Assembly (NCBI GenBank): GCA_030428945.1
Contig: JAUIEC010000005.1
Coordinates: forward strand, 248,001 to 312,000
Direction of reading: 5' to 3'
Source of the DNA: Phycisphaerae bacterium
Lineage (GTDB): Bacteria > Planctomycetota > Phycisphaerae > UBA1845 > Fen-1342
DNA: 64,000 bases
The stretch's first letter is position 1. Every line of letters starts with the position of its first letter. The notes below the pieces were generated by a model, which was not told the DNA's origin, did not search any database, and saw only the letters and a list, made by a program, of their open reading frames with translations. Made by a program: the position numbers and the translations under genes. This document shows positions 1 through 9,926 of this stretch, piece by piece.

Positions 1-1218
1 AACCTGAACGCCCTCGCCAGCGGGGTCGAGCGCGAACTGTACGCCCTGAGCCTGAGCGACTCGCTCGGCAGCGTGGCCGATTCCTGGAACCACCTGATGC
101 AGGAACTGGTCGACCTGCGAAGCCGCGGCGAATCGGGCGGCGGGCAGGGTGACCTGGCCGGGGCGGCCCTGCAGCGTTTCGAGACGCGCAACCTGCGGCA
201 GGTGCTCGACCGCCTGCCGATCGGCGTGCTCCGCTGCCGGGCTGACGGACACGTGACCTACGCGAACGACTGCGCGATCGGCCTGCTGCGCCAGTCGACC
301 CCGCCGACCGGCCGCTCGCTCGAGAGCGTCACCGGCGAGCAGGTCGCGACCGGGCTGCTCGGGGCCCTGCAGCGCGGGGCGACGACCGAGACGATCGACC
401 ACCAGACCGGCAGCGGCGAGAACGACAGCACGCTGCGGTTCCGGCTGGTCCGTACCGGGGACAAGCCGGACGCCGAACTGCTGCTGACGCTCGAGGACGT
501 GACCTACATCCGCGAGGCCGAGCGTTCGCGCGACAACTTCCTCTACCACGTCACGCACGAACTGCGGACGCCGCTGACCAACATTCACGCCTACGCGGAG
601 ACGCTCAGCCGGCCCGACTTCGATGACGAGACGACCCGCAAGGAATGCTACAACGTGATCATCAGCGAGACCCGCCGCCTGTCGGCCCTGGTCGAGGACA
701 TCCTGAGTGTCTCGCAGATGGAAGTCGGATCGATCCGGCTCGAACTGGCCGATGTCGACATCGTCCGGCTGGTCCGCGAACTGGTCCAGGACAACCTCGC
801 CCACGCCGAGGACAAGCAGCTTGACCTGCGGCTGACGCTGCCGCCCAAGGCGCCCCGCGTCCGCGGCGACAAGCAGCGGCTCGCGATCCTGATCAACAAC
901 CTGGTCGGCAACGCGATCAAGTACACGCAGGCGACCGGACAGATCCAGGTCTCGATGGAAGCCGAGGACGGCACCCTGCGCTTCTCGGTCACCGACAGCG
1001 GCGTCGGAATCGCCCCCGAGGACCAGAAGCACATTTTCGACAAGTTCTACCGGGCGGCCGACGACGAAGTGCAGGCCGTTTCCGGCACGGGCCTCGGACT
1101 CGCGATCGCCCGCGAGATCGCCCGGCTGCACGGCGGTGACATCACCGTCGAAAGTACCCTCGGCAAGGGCTCGACCTTTGCCGTTCAGCTTCCGGTTGTT
1201 CCGACAGCGGTAGCGTAG
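1..1218 (+). CDS. Sensor histidine kinase, 5'-truncated by window edge
   Basis: The reading frame is open from base 1, so the true start and any sensor or membrane part lie upstream. The first ~40 visible codons resemble the end of a HAMP linker (..DSLGSVADSWNHLMQEL). A PAS-like segment follows (LPIGVLRCRADGHVTYAND), then HisKA with the phospho-accepting H-box HELRTPLTN (His codon 556-558), then an HATPase with N box (NNLVGNAIKYT), G1 (DSGVGIA) and G2 (GTGLGLAIA). All catalytic boxes are intact, so it should autophosphorylate and pass phosphate on. The stop lies 8 nt before the response regulator, the obvious partner, and the pilus/secretion operon continues beyond. What it senses cannot be read here. 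Confidence 0.93.
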   Translation, partial: NLNALASGVERELYALSLSDSLGSVADSWNHLMQELVDLRSRGESGGGQGDLAGAALQRFETRNLRQVLDRLPIGVLRCRADGHVTYANDCAIGLLRQSTPPTGRSLESVTGEQVATGLLGALQRGATTETIDHQTGSGENDSTLRFRLVRTGDKPDAELLLTLEDVTYIREAERSRDNFLYHVTHELRTPLTNIHAYAETLSRPDFDDETTRKECYNVIISETRRLSALVEDILSVSQMEVGSIRLELADVDIVRLVRELVQDNLAHAEDKQLDLRLTLPPKAPRVRGDKQRLAILINNLVGNAIKYTQATGQIQVSMEAEDGTLRFSVTDSGVGIAPEDQKHIFDKFYRAADDEVQAVSGTGLGLAIAREIARLHGGDITVESTLGKGSTFAVQLPVVPTAVA

Positions 1219-1226
1219 GAGAAGCG

Positions 1227-1625
1227 ATGAGTCGTATCGTGATCGCCGAAGACGATCCGCACATCCTGCGGGTCATCAGCCTGTGGCTCTCGCGCCAGGG
1301 ACACGAGGTCCTCGAGGCCCGCAACGGCCTGATCGGACTCGAGATGTTCATCGAACACGAGCCCGATATCCTCGTGACCGACGTCAACATGCCCGGCATG
1401 GACGGCATCGAACTGCTCGACCGGATCGATCAGCAGCCGCACGCCCCGGCCGGCATCGTCGTCCTGACCAACCGCTGGGACCACCGCGAAATCCACGACC
1501 GGATCGCCGCCAACCGCGACAACATCCACGTCGTCTCGAAACCGTTCAGCCCCAACGCGCTCGCGAACCTGATCGATGATCTCGTCGCCGCGGCCGACAA
1601 GCCCGGCCCGCAACCGCAACCGTAG
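1227..1625 (+). CDS. Single-domain response regulator (CheY-like receiver)
   Basis: This 132-residue protein is a receiver domain and little else. It has the acidic pair in IAEDDPH, the phospho-acceptor Asp52 in VTDVNMPGMDG, a switch Thr in VVLTNRW and the conserved Lys in VSKPFSPNAL. With no output domain it must act by protein contact, as CheY or PilG/PilH do. A clear Shine-Dalgarno (AGGAGAAG) sits just before the ATG. It follows the histidine kinase by 8 nt and precedes the HD-GYP gene by 11 nt, so it probably carries the kinase signal to the phosphodiesterase or to the pilus motor; that target is inference. Confidence 0.93.
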   Translation: MSRIVIAEDDPHILRVISLWLSRQGHEVLEARNGLIGLEMFIEHEPDILVTDVNMPGMDGIELLDRIDQQPHAPAGIVVLTNRWDHREIHDRIAANRDNIHVVSKPFSPNALANLIDDLVAAADKPGPQPQP

Positions 1626-1636
1626 AAGGTCCTGAC

Positions 1637-3088
1637 GTGCACGAATCGTCCGCCCATTCCGACGCCCCCCGCCACGGCACCCGCCGCAGCCTGACCGTGC
1701 TGCCGGTCGGCCAGGGCGGCGCGCCCGAACCCTGCCTGCAGCGCTGCCTCGACGGGCAGCCCGAGGCGCTCGCCGCCCGCGGCTGCGCCTGGCTGCGGGC
1801 CAGCCTGGCCGGCGGACCCGATCCCTCTCTGCTCGAGGACGGCCGGTGCCCGCAGGGACTCGCCGTGGCGGCCGAGGTCAGCGCCCTGCACGAACAGCCC
1901 GCTGTCGTCGTCTCGATGCTGACCCCCGACGACGAGACGCCCGCGGACCGGCAGGCCGGCGAACTGACCCAGTTGCGGGCCGAGAACGAGGCCCTGGCCG
2001 ACGAAGTCCTCCGCAACTACGAGCAGCTCTCGCTGATCTTCGACTTCACCCAGCGGATCGCGAACATCACGCACGTCGAGCAGCTCGAAACCCTGCTGCT
2101 CCAGCGGATCGGCGACCTGCTCCGCACCGGCCGGATCCGCGTGCACAGCGCCGACGCCCCGGCCCGCGTCTTCGACGTCCAGAACGGCACCTTCGAGATG
2201 GACCGCGTGCCGCGCCCGGTCGAACGGGTCGCCTGGCTCAACGAGGTCGGCACCTCGACCAACGTCCGCGTCCGGCACGACGCCGACGGCCAGGCCATGG
2301 CCGGCGTGCTCCAGCGACTCGACGACCGCCGCGACGTGATCCTGGTCGAGCGCTCGCACGAGGACCAGGAGTTCAACGCCGGCGACACCCAGATCCTCGA
2401 GGCCCTGCTGACCCTCGGCGGGCAGATCCTGGCCAACAACGAGCTGCACCAGCGGCTCCGGCAGATGTCGATCGAGGCGACCCGCGCGCTGGTCTCGGCG
2501 ATCGACAAGAAGGACCACTACACCTCCGGTCACTCCGAGCGGGTCGGCTTCCTGGCCCGCCTGACCGGCGTCCAGCTCGGCCTGCACGAGGACGAACTCG
2601 AACTGCTCGAATGGGCCGGCCTGCTGCACGACGTCGGCAAGATCGGCGTGCCGGAGGAAATCCTCTGCAAGCCCGGCCGGCTGACCGACGAGGAGTTCGA
2701 GATCGTCAAGAAGCACCCGGAGATGGGCTACGAGATTCTCAAGCCGATCTCGGACTTCAAGCACATCCTCGACGGGGTGCTGCATCACCACGAGAACCCG
2801 GACGGCAGCGGCTACCCCTACGGGCTGGTCGGCGACCAGATCCCGCTGTTCGCCGGGGTGCTGCATGTCGTCGACGTCTTCGACGCGCTCACCTCGCGCC
2901 GCAGCTACCGCGACGCGTTCACGATCGAGAAGGCCCTCGGGATCATCAACAGCGAAGCCGGCACGAAGCTGAACGCCGAGTTCGTCAGCGCCTTCCTGCG
3001 GGCCCTCGCGGCCTTCCGCGAGAATGAACCCGGCATGTTCGCCAGCATGTACCCGGTCTCCCGGGCCACCTCGGAGGTCGCGTCATGA
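1637..3088 (+). CDS. HD-GYP domain c-di-GMP phosphodiesterase with GAF-like N-terminus
   Basis: This 483-residue protein probably hydrolyses cyclic di-GMP. Residues ~115-270 look GAF-like, preceded by a short coiled coil. The C-terminal ~200 residues carry the complete HD-GYP signature: GHSERV, LLHDVGKIGVP, KKHPEMGYEIL, HHHENPDGSGYP, DVFDALTSRRSYR. All metal ligands and the GYP motif are present, so it should be active. The start is GTG, because the first in-frame ATG is near residue 94 and would remove the N-terminal region; the ribosome site is weak. Its stop overlaps the STAS start by 4 nt (ATGA), which suggests coupled translation. The ATPase two genes on has a likely c-di-GMP-binding domain. 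Confidence 0.93.
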   Translation: MHESSAHSDAPRHGTRRSLTVLPVGQGGAPEPCLQRCLDGQPEALAARGCAWLRASLAGGPDPSLLEDGRCPQGLAVAAEVSALHEQPAVVVSMLTPDDETPADRQAGELTQLRAENEALADEVLRNYEQLSLIFDFTQRIANITHVEQLETLLLQRIGDLLRTGRIRVHSADAPARVFDVQNGTFEMDRVPRPVERVAWLNEVGTSTNVRVRHDADGQAMAGVLQRLDDRRDVILVERSHEDQEFNAGDTQILEALLTLGGQILANNELHQRLRQMSIEATRALVSAIDKKDHYTSGHSERVGFLARLTGVQLGLHEDELELLEWAGLLHDVGKIGVPEEILCKPGRLTDEEFEIVKKHPEMGYEILKPISDFKHILDGVLHHHENPDGSGYPYGLVGDQIPLFAGVLHVVDVFDALTSRRSYRDAFTIEKALGIINSEAGTKLNAEFVSAFLRALAAFRENEPGMFASMYPVSRATSEVAS

Positions 3089-3420
3089 AGGTCGAAACCC
3101 TCGCCCAGGGCTCGATCGTCGTCGCCACCCCGCACGGCCCGCTGACCCACGAGGAGACCGGCGACTTCCGGGCCGCGATCGGCGACTCGATCCGCGAACG
3201 CAACGGACGCGTCGTGCTCGACATGACCGACGTGCCGTTCCTCGACAGCGCCGGCATCGAGGTGCTGCTCGAACTGATCGGCCAGGCCGCGACCCTGCAG
3301 AAACCCCGGCTCGCCAGGCTGGCCGACGCCTGCCGCGAGGCCCTCGACCTCACCGACGTGCTCGAGAAACTCGAAACCTTCGACACCGTCGAAAACGCCC
3401 TGCGGAGCTTCAGGCAGTAG
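3085..3420 (+). CDS. STAS-domain protein (anti-sigma factor antagonist type)
   Basis: This 111-residue protein is a lone STAS domain, the SpoIIAA/RsbV fold. The hallmark strand-loop VPFLDSAGIEVLLEL contains the Ser that partner-switching kinases phosphorylate in this family. No cognate anti-sigma kinase or PP2C phosphatase lies in the window, so the partner is unknown. In this operon it more likely switches a pilus or c-di-GMP component than a sigma factor, but that is inference. It overlaps the HD-GYP gene by 4 nt and ends 2 nt before the ATPase start. Confidence 0.92.
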   Translation: MKVETLAQGSIVVATPHGPLTHEETGDFRAAIGDSIRERNGRVVLDMTDVPFLDSAGIEVLLELIGQAATLQKPRLARLADACREALDLTDVLEKLETFDTVENALRSFRQ

Positions 3421-3422
3421 TC

Positions 3423-5174
<1,752 letters not shown>

Positions 5175-5185
5175 GGAGCGCCGCG

Positions 5186-6382
5186 ATGCTGTACCGCTAC
5201 CGCGCGCTGGCCGCCAGCGGGCAACAGATCACCGACACGATCGAAGCCGACTCCGTCAACGAGGCCGCCGAGAGCCTGCGGGCCAGCGGCCTGACCGTCC
5301 TCGGACTGCAGACCGCCCCCGACGCCCGGCCACGCCGACGCGTCCGCGGCGGCGGCAGCCGCCACCTGCTGCTCCTGACCCACCAGATGCAGATGCTGCT
5401 CGAATCCGGCGCCTCGCTCGTCCCGGCCCTCGAAGCCGTCGAGAAACAGGTCGGCAAGACCTCCTTCGGAGACACCCTCCGCCAGGTCCGTGTGGCCGTC
5501 GAAAACGGCGGCAGCCTGACCGAGGCCCTCGAGCAGCACCCGCGGACCTTCCGCCCGGTCTTCTGCACGATCGTCGCCGCCGGCGAAGCCACCGCCACCC
5601 TGCCGCAGGCCTTCGGACGACTCTCGCTGCTGATCGAACGCCAGCAGCAGGTCCGCAAGACCGTCACCGGCGCCGTGCTCTACCCGGCCCTGCTCGCCAT
5701 GCTCTGCCTCGGCGTCATCGCCGTCCTGGTCGGCTTCGTCCTGCCGCGCTTCCGCGGCCTGTTCGACATGCTCAAGACCCCGCTGCCCGGGTCGACCAGG
5801 TTCCTGTTCGGCATCTCCGAACTGCTGACCAGCTACTGGATGGTGATCGCACCGCTCGGCGTGCTGCCGTTCATCCTGATCTACCTGATCCTGCAACAGC
5901 CCGCACTGCGGCGACACCTCGACGCGATCCTGATCCGCACGCCGTGGATCGGACGCATGATGGCCCGCCTGCTGATCGCCCGCGTACTCCGCATCTGGGC
6001 CGCCATGCTCCGCTGCCACGTCTCCCTGACCGACACGATCGACCAGTCCCTGCACGCCATCACCAACCAGGCCGTCCGCAAACTGGTCGAGGACGTCCAG
6101 GCCGCCGTCGGCGGCGGCGGACGCATCGGCGATGTCCTCAACGCCAGCTACCTCGTCGACCCGGTCGTCACCGCCGCCATCTCCACCGGCGAAGAAAACG
6201 GCAAACTGACCGAGTCCGTCGACTTCGTCTCCGACTGGCTCGACCGCGAAAACCAGCAGATGGTCACCGTCGCCACCCGCGTCCTCGAACCCACCCTGCT
6301 GGCCGTCATGGGCGCCGTCGTCGGAGCCGTCGCCATGAGCCTGTTCCTGCCACTCTTCGACATGGCCGCGGGAGGACGCTGA
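5186..6382 (+). CDS. pilC: Type II secretion / type IV pilus inner-membrane platform protein (GspF/PilC)
   Basis: This 398-residue platform protein of the inner membrane couples the ATPase to pilin insertion. It has the family's duplicated helical domains, LLTHQMQMLLESGASLVPAL early and LLIARVLRIWAAMLRCHVS later. Each is followed by a hydrophobic region (around GAVLYPALLAMLCLGVIAVL and LEPTLLAVMGAVVGAVAM). Length is typical. The ATG at 5186 follows a GAGGAG-like site and lies 11 nt after the ATPase stop. Its TGA shares one base with the pilM ATG. Confidence 0.95.
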   Translation: MLYRYRALAASGQQITDTIEADSVNEAAESLRASGLTVLGLQTAPDARPRRRVRGGGSRHLLLLTHQMQMLLESGASLVPALEAVEKQVGKTSFGDTLRQVRVAVENGGSLTEALEQHPRTFRPVFCTIVAAGEATATLPQAFGRLSLLIERQQQVRKTVTGAVLYPALLAMLCLGVIAVLVGFVLPRFRGLFDMLKTPLPGSTRFLFGISELLTSYWMVIAPLGVLPFILIYLILQQPALRRHLDAILIRTPWIGRMMARLLIARVLRIWAAMLRCHVSLTDTIDQSLHAITNQAVRKLVEDVQAAVGGGGRIGDVLNASYLVDPVVTAAISTGEENGKLTESVDFVSDWLDRENQQMVTVATRVLEPTLLAVMGAVVGAVAMSLFLPLFDMAAGGR

Positions 6383-7434
6383 TGAGTTCCCTCCGCCAGA
6401 TGATGCCACGCCGCTCCGCCGTCGTCTTCGATGTCGGCACCGCCGGCGTCCGCGCCGTCCAGGCCAGCCGCTTCGGCGGACACCACCGCCTCCGCGACGC
6501 CCTCTGCCTGCGACGCCCCCTCCTCGGGGATGACGCGCCCGATACCGAACCGGCCGAAATCGCCCGACTCGCCGCCCGCATGATCGGACAAGGCCGCTTC
6601 CAGGGACGCGAGGTCGGACTCGTCCTCGCTCCGCCCCACGTCAGCTTCCACGCCCTGCGCGTGGCCGATTCGCTCCTCGACCAGCCGGCCACCGCCGTCT
6701 GCGAAGCACTCGCCTGGGAAGTCGCCAAGGAACTCCGGGCCGAAGCCACCGACCTGGAAGTCCGCTACTGGCCGCTGCCGGCCAACCACCGCCAGGGCCT
6801 GAACGTGATGTCGGTCAGCATGCCCCGCGCCCAGGCCCACGCCTGGGTCCGGCACTTCGGCGAAGCCGGACTCGGACTCCGCCGGATCGACGTGGCCCCC
6901 TGCACCCTGCTGCAGTTCGCCCTGACCGCCGGCCAGGCCCCCGCCCGCGGCCTCTGGGTGATCATCGACCTCGGGCTGGCCCGCTCGCACATCACCGTGC
7001 TGCTCGACCGGACCCCGGTCTACATCCGCACGATCGAAACCCGCGGCGACACCTGGACCCGCGAAATCGCCCAGTCCTTCGACCTGGATTACGCCGAGGC
7101 CGAGGCCCTCAAGAAACGCCACGGCCTGCGGGCCGGCGACGGCGGCGACAACCCGTTGCACGCCGCCCTGCACCGCGCCCTGCGCGAACCCGTCGAAGCC
7201 CTGATTCACGAAACCACGCTCTGCTGCCGCTACGTCGGCCAGAGCTACGTCGGCTGCCCGGTCGAACGCGTCCTGCTCGCCGGCGGCGGCGCCCATCTGC
7301 CCGGGCTCGCCGACCGGATCCAGACCACCCTCGACGTCCCGGTCGCGGCCCTCCGCTCCGACCTGGTACCCACCGGCCAGGCCGACCTGGTCAGTTGCGT
7401 CGGCGGCGCCCTGCGCGACCTGGAGGCCGCCTGA
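6382..7434 (+). CDS. pilM: Type IV pilus assembly protein PilM (actin-like ATPase)
   Basis: This 350-residue protein belongs to the actin-like PilM family, which binds the cytoplasmic tail of PilN. Phosphate-1 loop VFDVGTAGVRAVQ, phosphate-2 loop IIDLGLARSHITVL and adenosine motif VLLAGGGAHLPGLA are visible. The SHS2-type insertion expected between them is compatible with residues ~90-190. Start and stop share single bases with pilC and pilN (TGATG), so translation is coupled. PilM points to the PilMNO assembly platform rather than GspL/M of classical type II secretion. Confidence 0.93.
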   Translation: MSSLRQMMPRRSAVVFDVGTAGVRAVQASRFGGHHRLRDALCLRRPLLGDDAPDTEPAEIARLAARMIGQGRFQGREVGLVLAPPHVSFHALRVADSLLDQPATAVCEALAWEVAKELRAEATDLEVRYWPLPANHRQGLNVMSVSMPRAQAHAWVRHFGEAGLGLRRIDVAPCTLLQFALTAGQAPARGLWVIIDLGLARSHITVLLDRTPVYIRTIETRGDTWTREIAQSFDLDYAEAEALKKRHGLRAGDGGDNPLHAALHRALREPVEALIHETTLCCRYVGQSYVGCPVERVLLAGGGAHLPGLADRIQTTLDVPVAALRSDLVPTGQADLVSCVGGALRDLEAA

Positions 7435-8021
7435 TGCAAGCGATCAACCTGGTCCCCCGCGACTGTCTCGAGGTCCGCCAGCGGCAGCGCCGCATGCGCG
7501 GCTGGCTGCTCGCCTTCGCCGGCGCCGGCGTCCTGCTGCTGTTCAGCGGCCTGCACCTGACCGTTCAGGACTCGCGACTGCGACGCTTCGAACAGTCCCG
7601 GCACGAGGCCGAAATCCAGTTGGCCGACCTGCAGCGGCAACGCGCCGGCCTGCTGCTCCGCCGCACCGAACTCTTCGACCGGGCCCGCATCCTCGTCGCC
7701 CCGCTCGATTCCAGCCGCCTGCCGGCCGCCCTCGCCCGCCTGACCAACGACGCCCCGCCCGGCGTCGTGCTGAACCGCATCGAAGTCGGCCCCCAGCCGG
7801 AACCGGTCACCACCACCGACGGACAGACCCGGACCCCGGCCGCACCGATCGCGATCGAGGGCTTCGCCGAAACCGAGGACGAGGTGCACCGCTTCACCAG
7901 CCTGGTGCGCGGCATCGCGGACTGGGAGGCCGCCCAACTGCACAGCATTCAGCGCCGCGAGGCCGCCGGCCTGCCGCGCCCGCACTTCACGATTCAACGC
8001 ACGGCGAGGACCACGCCGTGA
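7434..8021 (+). CDS. pilN: Type IV pilus alignment protein PilN
   Basis: This 195-residue bitopic membrane protein opens with the typical PilN N-terminus (MQAINLVPRD), the segment that docks into PilM. One membrane helix follows (LLAFAGAGVLLLFSGLHL, ~24-41), then a coiled coil rich in Arg, Glu and Gln, then a ferredoxin-like periplasmic domain (~95-180). In the family PilN pairs with PilO. The gene overlaps pilM by one base and pilO by 4 nt. Confidence 0.92.
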   Translation: MQAINLVPRDCLEVRQRQRRMRGWLLAFAGAGVLLLFSGLHLTVQDSRLRRFEQSRHEAEIQLADLQRQRAGLLLRRTELFDRARILVAPLDSSRLPAALARLTNDAPPGVVLNRIEVGPQPEPVTTTDGQTRTPAAPIAIEGFAETEDEVHRFTSLVRGIADWEAAQLHSIQRREAAGLPRPHFTIQRTARTTP

Positions 8022-8596
8022 TCGTCGCCCGGAAACCCTGCACGATCTACGCCAGCGACCTGGCCTTCTGCGCCGGACTGCTCGCCGTCCTCGCGGGCGG
8101 CTACCTGCTGCTCGTTCAGCCCGCCGCCCGGCGCAGCGAAACGCTCCGCCAGACGCAGATCGAACTGGCCGACATGCGGCACCAGGTCGAAGACCGTCGC
8201 GGACAGATCAGCCGCCTGCGAACCGAGATCGGCGAACTGCAGACCGGCGTCACCCAGCGCTCGGCCGAAATCCCCGCCGCCAGCCAGGCCGACCAGACCA
8301 TCCAGCGGGTCCTCGCCTCGGCCGAGAAGTTCGGCGTCGAGTTCCTCCAGATCATCCCGGCCGCACCGCGGGAAACCCCCGAACGCGTCACCTGCGATGT
8401 CCGCCTGCGGGCGACCGCGCCGGCCAACGGCGTCATCCGCTGGCTCGACACGCTTTCGCGGCAGCATCCGTACGTCTCGTTCGAACACGTCGCGCTCCGC
8501 GCCGCGCACGAGGGCCACTGCGAACTGCAGGCCGTCCTCCGCCTGCACATGCTGCCGCCGGACAGCGAGACACCCGCCGCGGAGACCAAACCGTGA
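8018..8596 (+). CDS. pilO: Type IV pilus alignment protein PilO
   Basis: This 192-residue protein has a short cytoplasmic head, a membrane helix at ~11-28 (AFCAGLLAVLAGGYLLLV), a heptad-rich coiled coil to ~85 and a periplasmic globular domain, the PilO plan. The GTG start overlaps the pilN stop (GTGA). Position after pilN and before a PilP-like gene supports the call, since sequence in this family is poorly conserved. Confidence 0.88.
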   Translation: MIVARKPCTIYASDLAFCAGLLAVLAGGYLLLVQPAARRSETLRQTQIELADMRHQVEDRRGQISRLRTEIGELQTGVTQRSAEIPAASQADQTIQRVLASAEKFGVEFLQIIPAAPRETPERVTCDVRLRATAPANGVIRWLDTLSRQHPYVSFEHVALRAAHEGHCELQAVLRLHMLPPDSETPAAETKP

Positions 8597-9141
8597 TCGG
8601 CCTGCGGACCCGCATGATCTACGCGACCCTGGCGCTCTCCGCGACCGCCTGGTCCCTCGACTTCCTGACCGCCCGGATTCCCGAGGAAGCCAAAGCGGCC
8701 GCGAAGGGCGAAGCGCCGGAAGAGACCGGCCAGATCTCGGCGGATGACCTGCAGGCGGTCATCTCCGCCCTGCGGACCGTCCCGCGTCAGCGGGCCCCGC
8801 TGGCGCTCAGCCCGCGCAACCTGTTCGAGCCGCCGGCAGCGCCGCCGAAAATCGTGAATCCCCCCCCAGCCGCCGCGACCGCCGGGGCAGCGGACGCCTC
8901 CGCGCCCGACGGTGTGACGATCGCCGATCCGCCGCCGGCGTTACCGGACCTGGTGCTCGACGGCATCATGGCCGGCCGCCGCCGCCTGGCGCTGATCAAC
9001 GGAAACGTGGTCGCGACCGGGCAGCGGGTCCAGGGGTATCGCGTGCGTTTTATCGGGGCCGACCATGTGCTGCTGGACGGACGCGCCGGACGGTTGCGGC
9101 TGGATCTGGCAAAACCTGAACTGCGGCAGCAAAACAACTAA
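8593..9141 (+). CDS. PilP / GspC-like periplasmic linker protein
   Basis: This 182-residue protein has an N-terminal hydrophobic segment (~8-24), a disordered linker (AAPPKIVNPPPAA..) and a C-terminal small beta domain (LVLDGIMAGRRRLALINGNV, then VQGYRVRFIGADHVLL) that looks like the homology region of GspC and PilP. The phrase SPRNLFEPP matches the 'R-NPF-P' region of PilP/GspC. In both systems this protein links the inner platform to the secretin. It starts at a GTG overlapping pilO by 4 nt and closes the tightly packed part of the operon. Confidence 0.8.
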   Translation: MIGLRTRMIYATLALSATAWSLDFLTARIPEEAKAAAKGEAPEETGQISADDLQAVISALRTVPRQRAPLALSPRNLFEPPAAPPKIVNPPPAAATAGAADASAPDGVTIADPPPALPDLVLDGIMAGRRRLALINGNVVATGQRVQGYRVRFIGADHVLLDGRAGRLRLDLAKPELRQQNN

Positions 9142-9234
9142 CGCGGTGCGTTCCCTAGGACGATACCTGATTTGAAAGGCAGACCGGGTTCGCCCTCCCG
9201 GGGCCAACCAACAAACTTGAGGAGTGATCGAGCA

Positions 9235-9732
9235 ATGCGTAGTAGAGTCAACCGAGCCGGTTTCTCGCTGGTCGAACTGGTCGTCGTGATCGTCATCATC
9301 GGCATCATCGCCGCCATGGCCATTCCGCGCCTCAGCCGCGGGTCCGCCGGTGCCGCCGACTCGGCCCTGGCCGGCAACCTCGCGATGATCCGCAACGCCA
9401 TCAACCTGTACGCGGCCGAGCACAGTAACAAGTTCCCCGGCCACGACGGTGGCGATGTCACCGACCACCTGACGATGTACACCAGCGCCGCCGGCGCCAC
9501 GAACGCCACCAAGACGGCCGTCTACAAGTACGGCCCGTACCTGGTCGCGGTCCCGCCGTGCCCGGTCGGCAGCCCGACCAGCGCGAGCGACATTCTGCTG
9601 GATTCGTCGAACTCGCCGCCGGACGTCAACACCGGTGGCGGCGAAGGCTGGGTCTACAACCCGACCACCGGCGAGTTCCTCGCGAACACGACCACCACCG
9701 ACGAATTCGGCACGGCCTACAACACCTACTAG
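9235..9732 (+). CDS. Major prepilin / pseudopilin (GspG-PulG-like)
   Basis: This 165-residue prepilin has a short basic leader (MRSRVNRAG) and a type III signal. Cleavage is expected before Phe in G-FSLVELVVV, with Glu at mature position 5, followed by the hydrophobic assembly helix. The C-terminal half has the Trp-Tyr-Asn-Pro-Thr-Gly (WVYNPTTGEF) finish seen in planctomycete pseudopilins. A strong ribosome site (GAGGAG, 9 nt upstream) and a 93-nt leader with a small CCGGG/CCCGG hairpin set it apart from the coupled genes before it. That fits separate or processed mRNA for an abundant subunit. The processing peptidase is not in this window. Confidence 0.93.
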   Translation: MRSRVNRAGFSLVELVVVIVIIGIIAAMAIPRLSRGSAGAADSALAGNLAMIRNAINLYAAEHSNKFPGHDGGDVTDHLTMYTSAAGATNATKTAVYKYGPYLVAVPPCPVGSPTSASDILLDSSNSPPDVNTGGGEGWVYNPTTGEFLANTTTTDEFGTAYNTY

Positions 9733-9767
9733 ACCCGCCGACGACAAACGGTCTGCCTGACACACCA

Positions 9768-9810
9768 ACAGGGTGAGAGAGGTTCATGCCTCCCTCACCC
9801 TGTTCTTTGT
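9768..9810 (+). terminator. Rho-independent terminator after the prepilin
   Basis: Arms 9768-9782 (ACAGGGTGAGAGAGG) and 9789-9803 pair over 15 positions with one mismatch around a 6-nt loop. TCTTTGT follows. It lies 35 nt after the prepilin stop and would end the pilus operon transcript. Confidence 0.85.
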
Positions 9811-9926
9811 AAGTAAGCAAGTGAGCAAGTAAGCAAGGGGGCGCGGGCAGCTTCGCGCGACTCCCTGCTTACTTGCTCATTGGTTGCTGGGTTACTTGAT
9901 TACTTGCTTACCTGCTTACTTGCTTA
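9811..9926. repeat. Octamer-periodic inverted arms (GTAAGCAA type)
   Basis: Left arm from 9811: AAGTAAGC, AAGTGAGC, AAGTAAGC. Right arm 9867-9926: GCTTACTT, then GTTACTTG, ATTACTTG, CTTACCTG, CTTACTTG, CTTA. The right arm is the reverse complement of the left in both sequence and 8-bp period. The last TTA is the stop codon of the minus-strand TPR gene. The spacer lies between convergent genes. Confidence 0.85.

Noticed and set aside
3024..3422. Upstream extension of the ATPase frame to 3024
   Set aside because: It overlaps the whole STAS gene in another frame, gives an Arg/Pro-rich peptide, and the MshEN domain begins right after the ATG at 3423.
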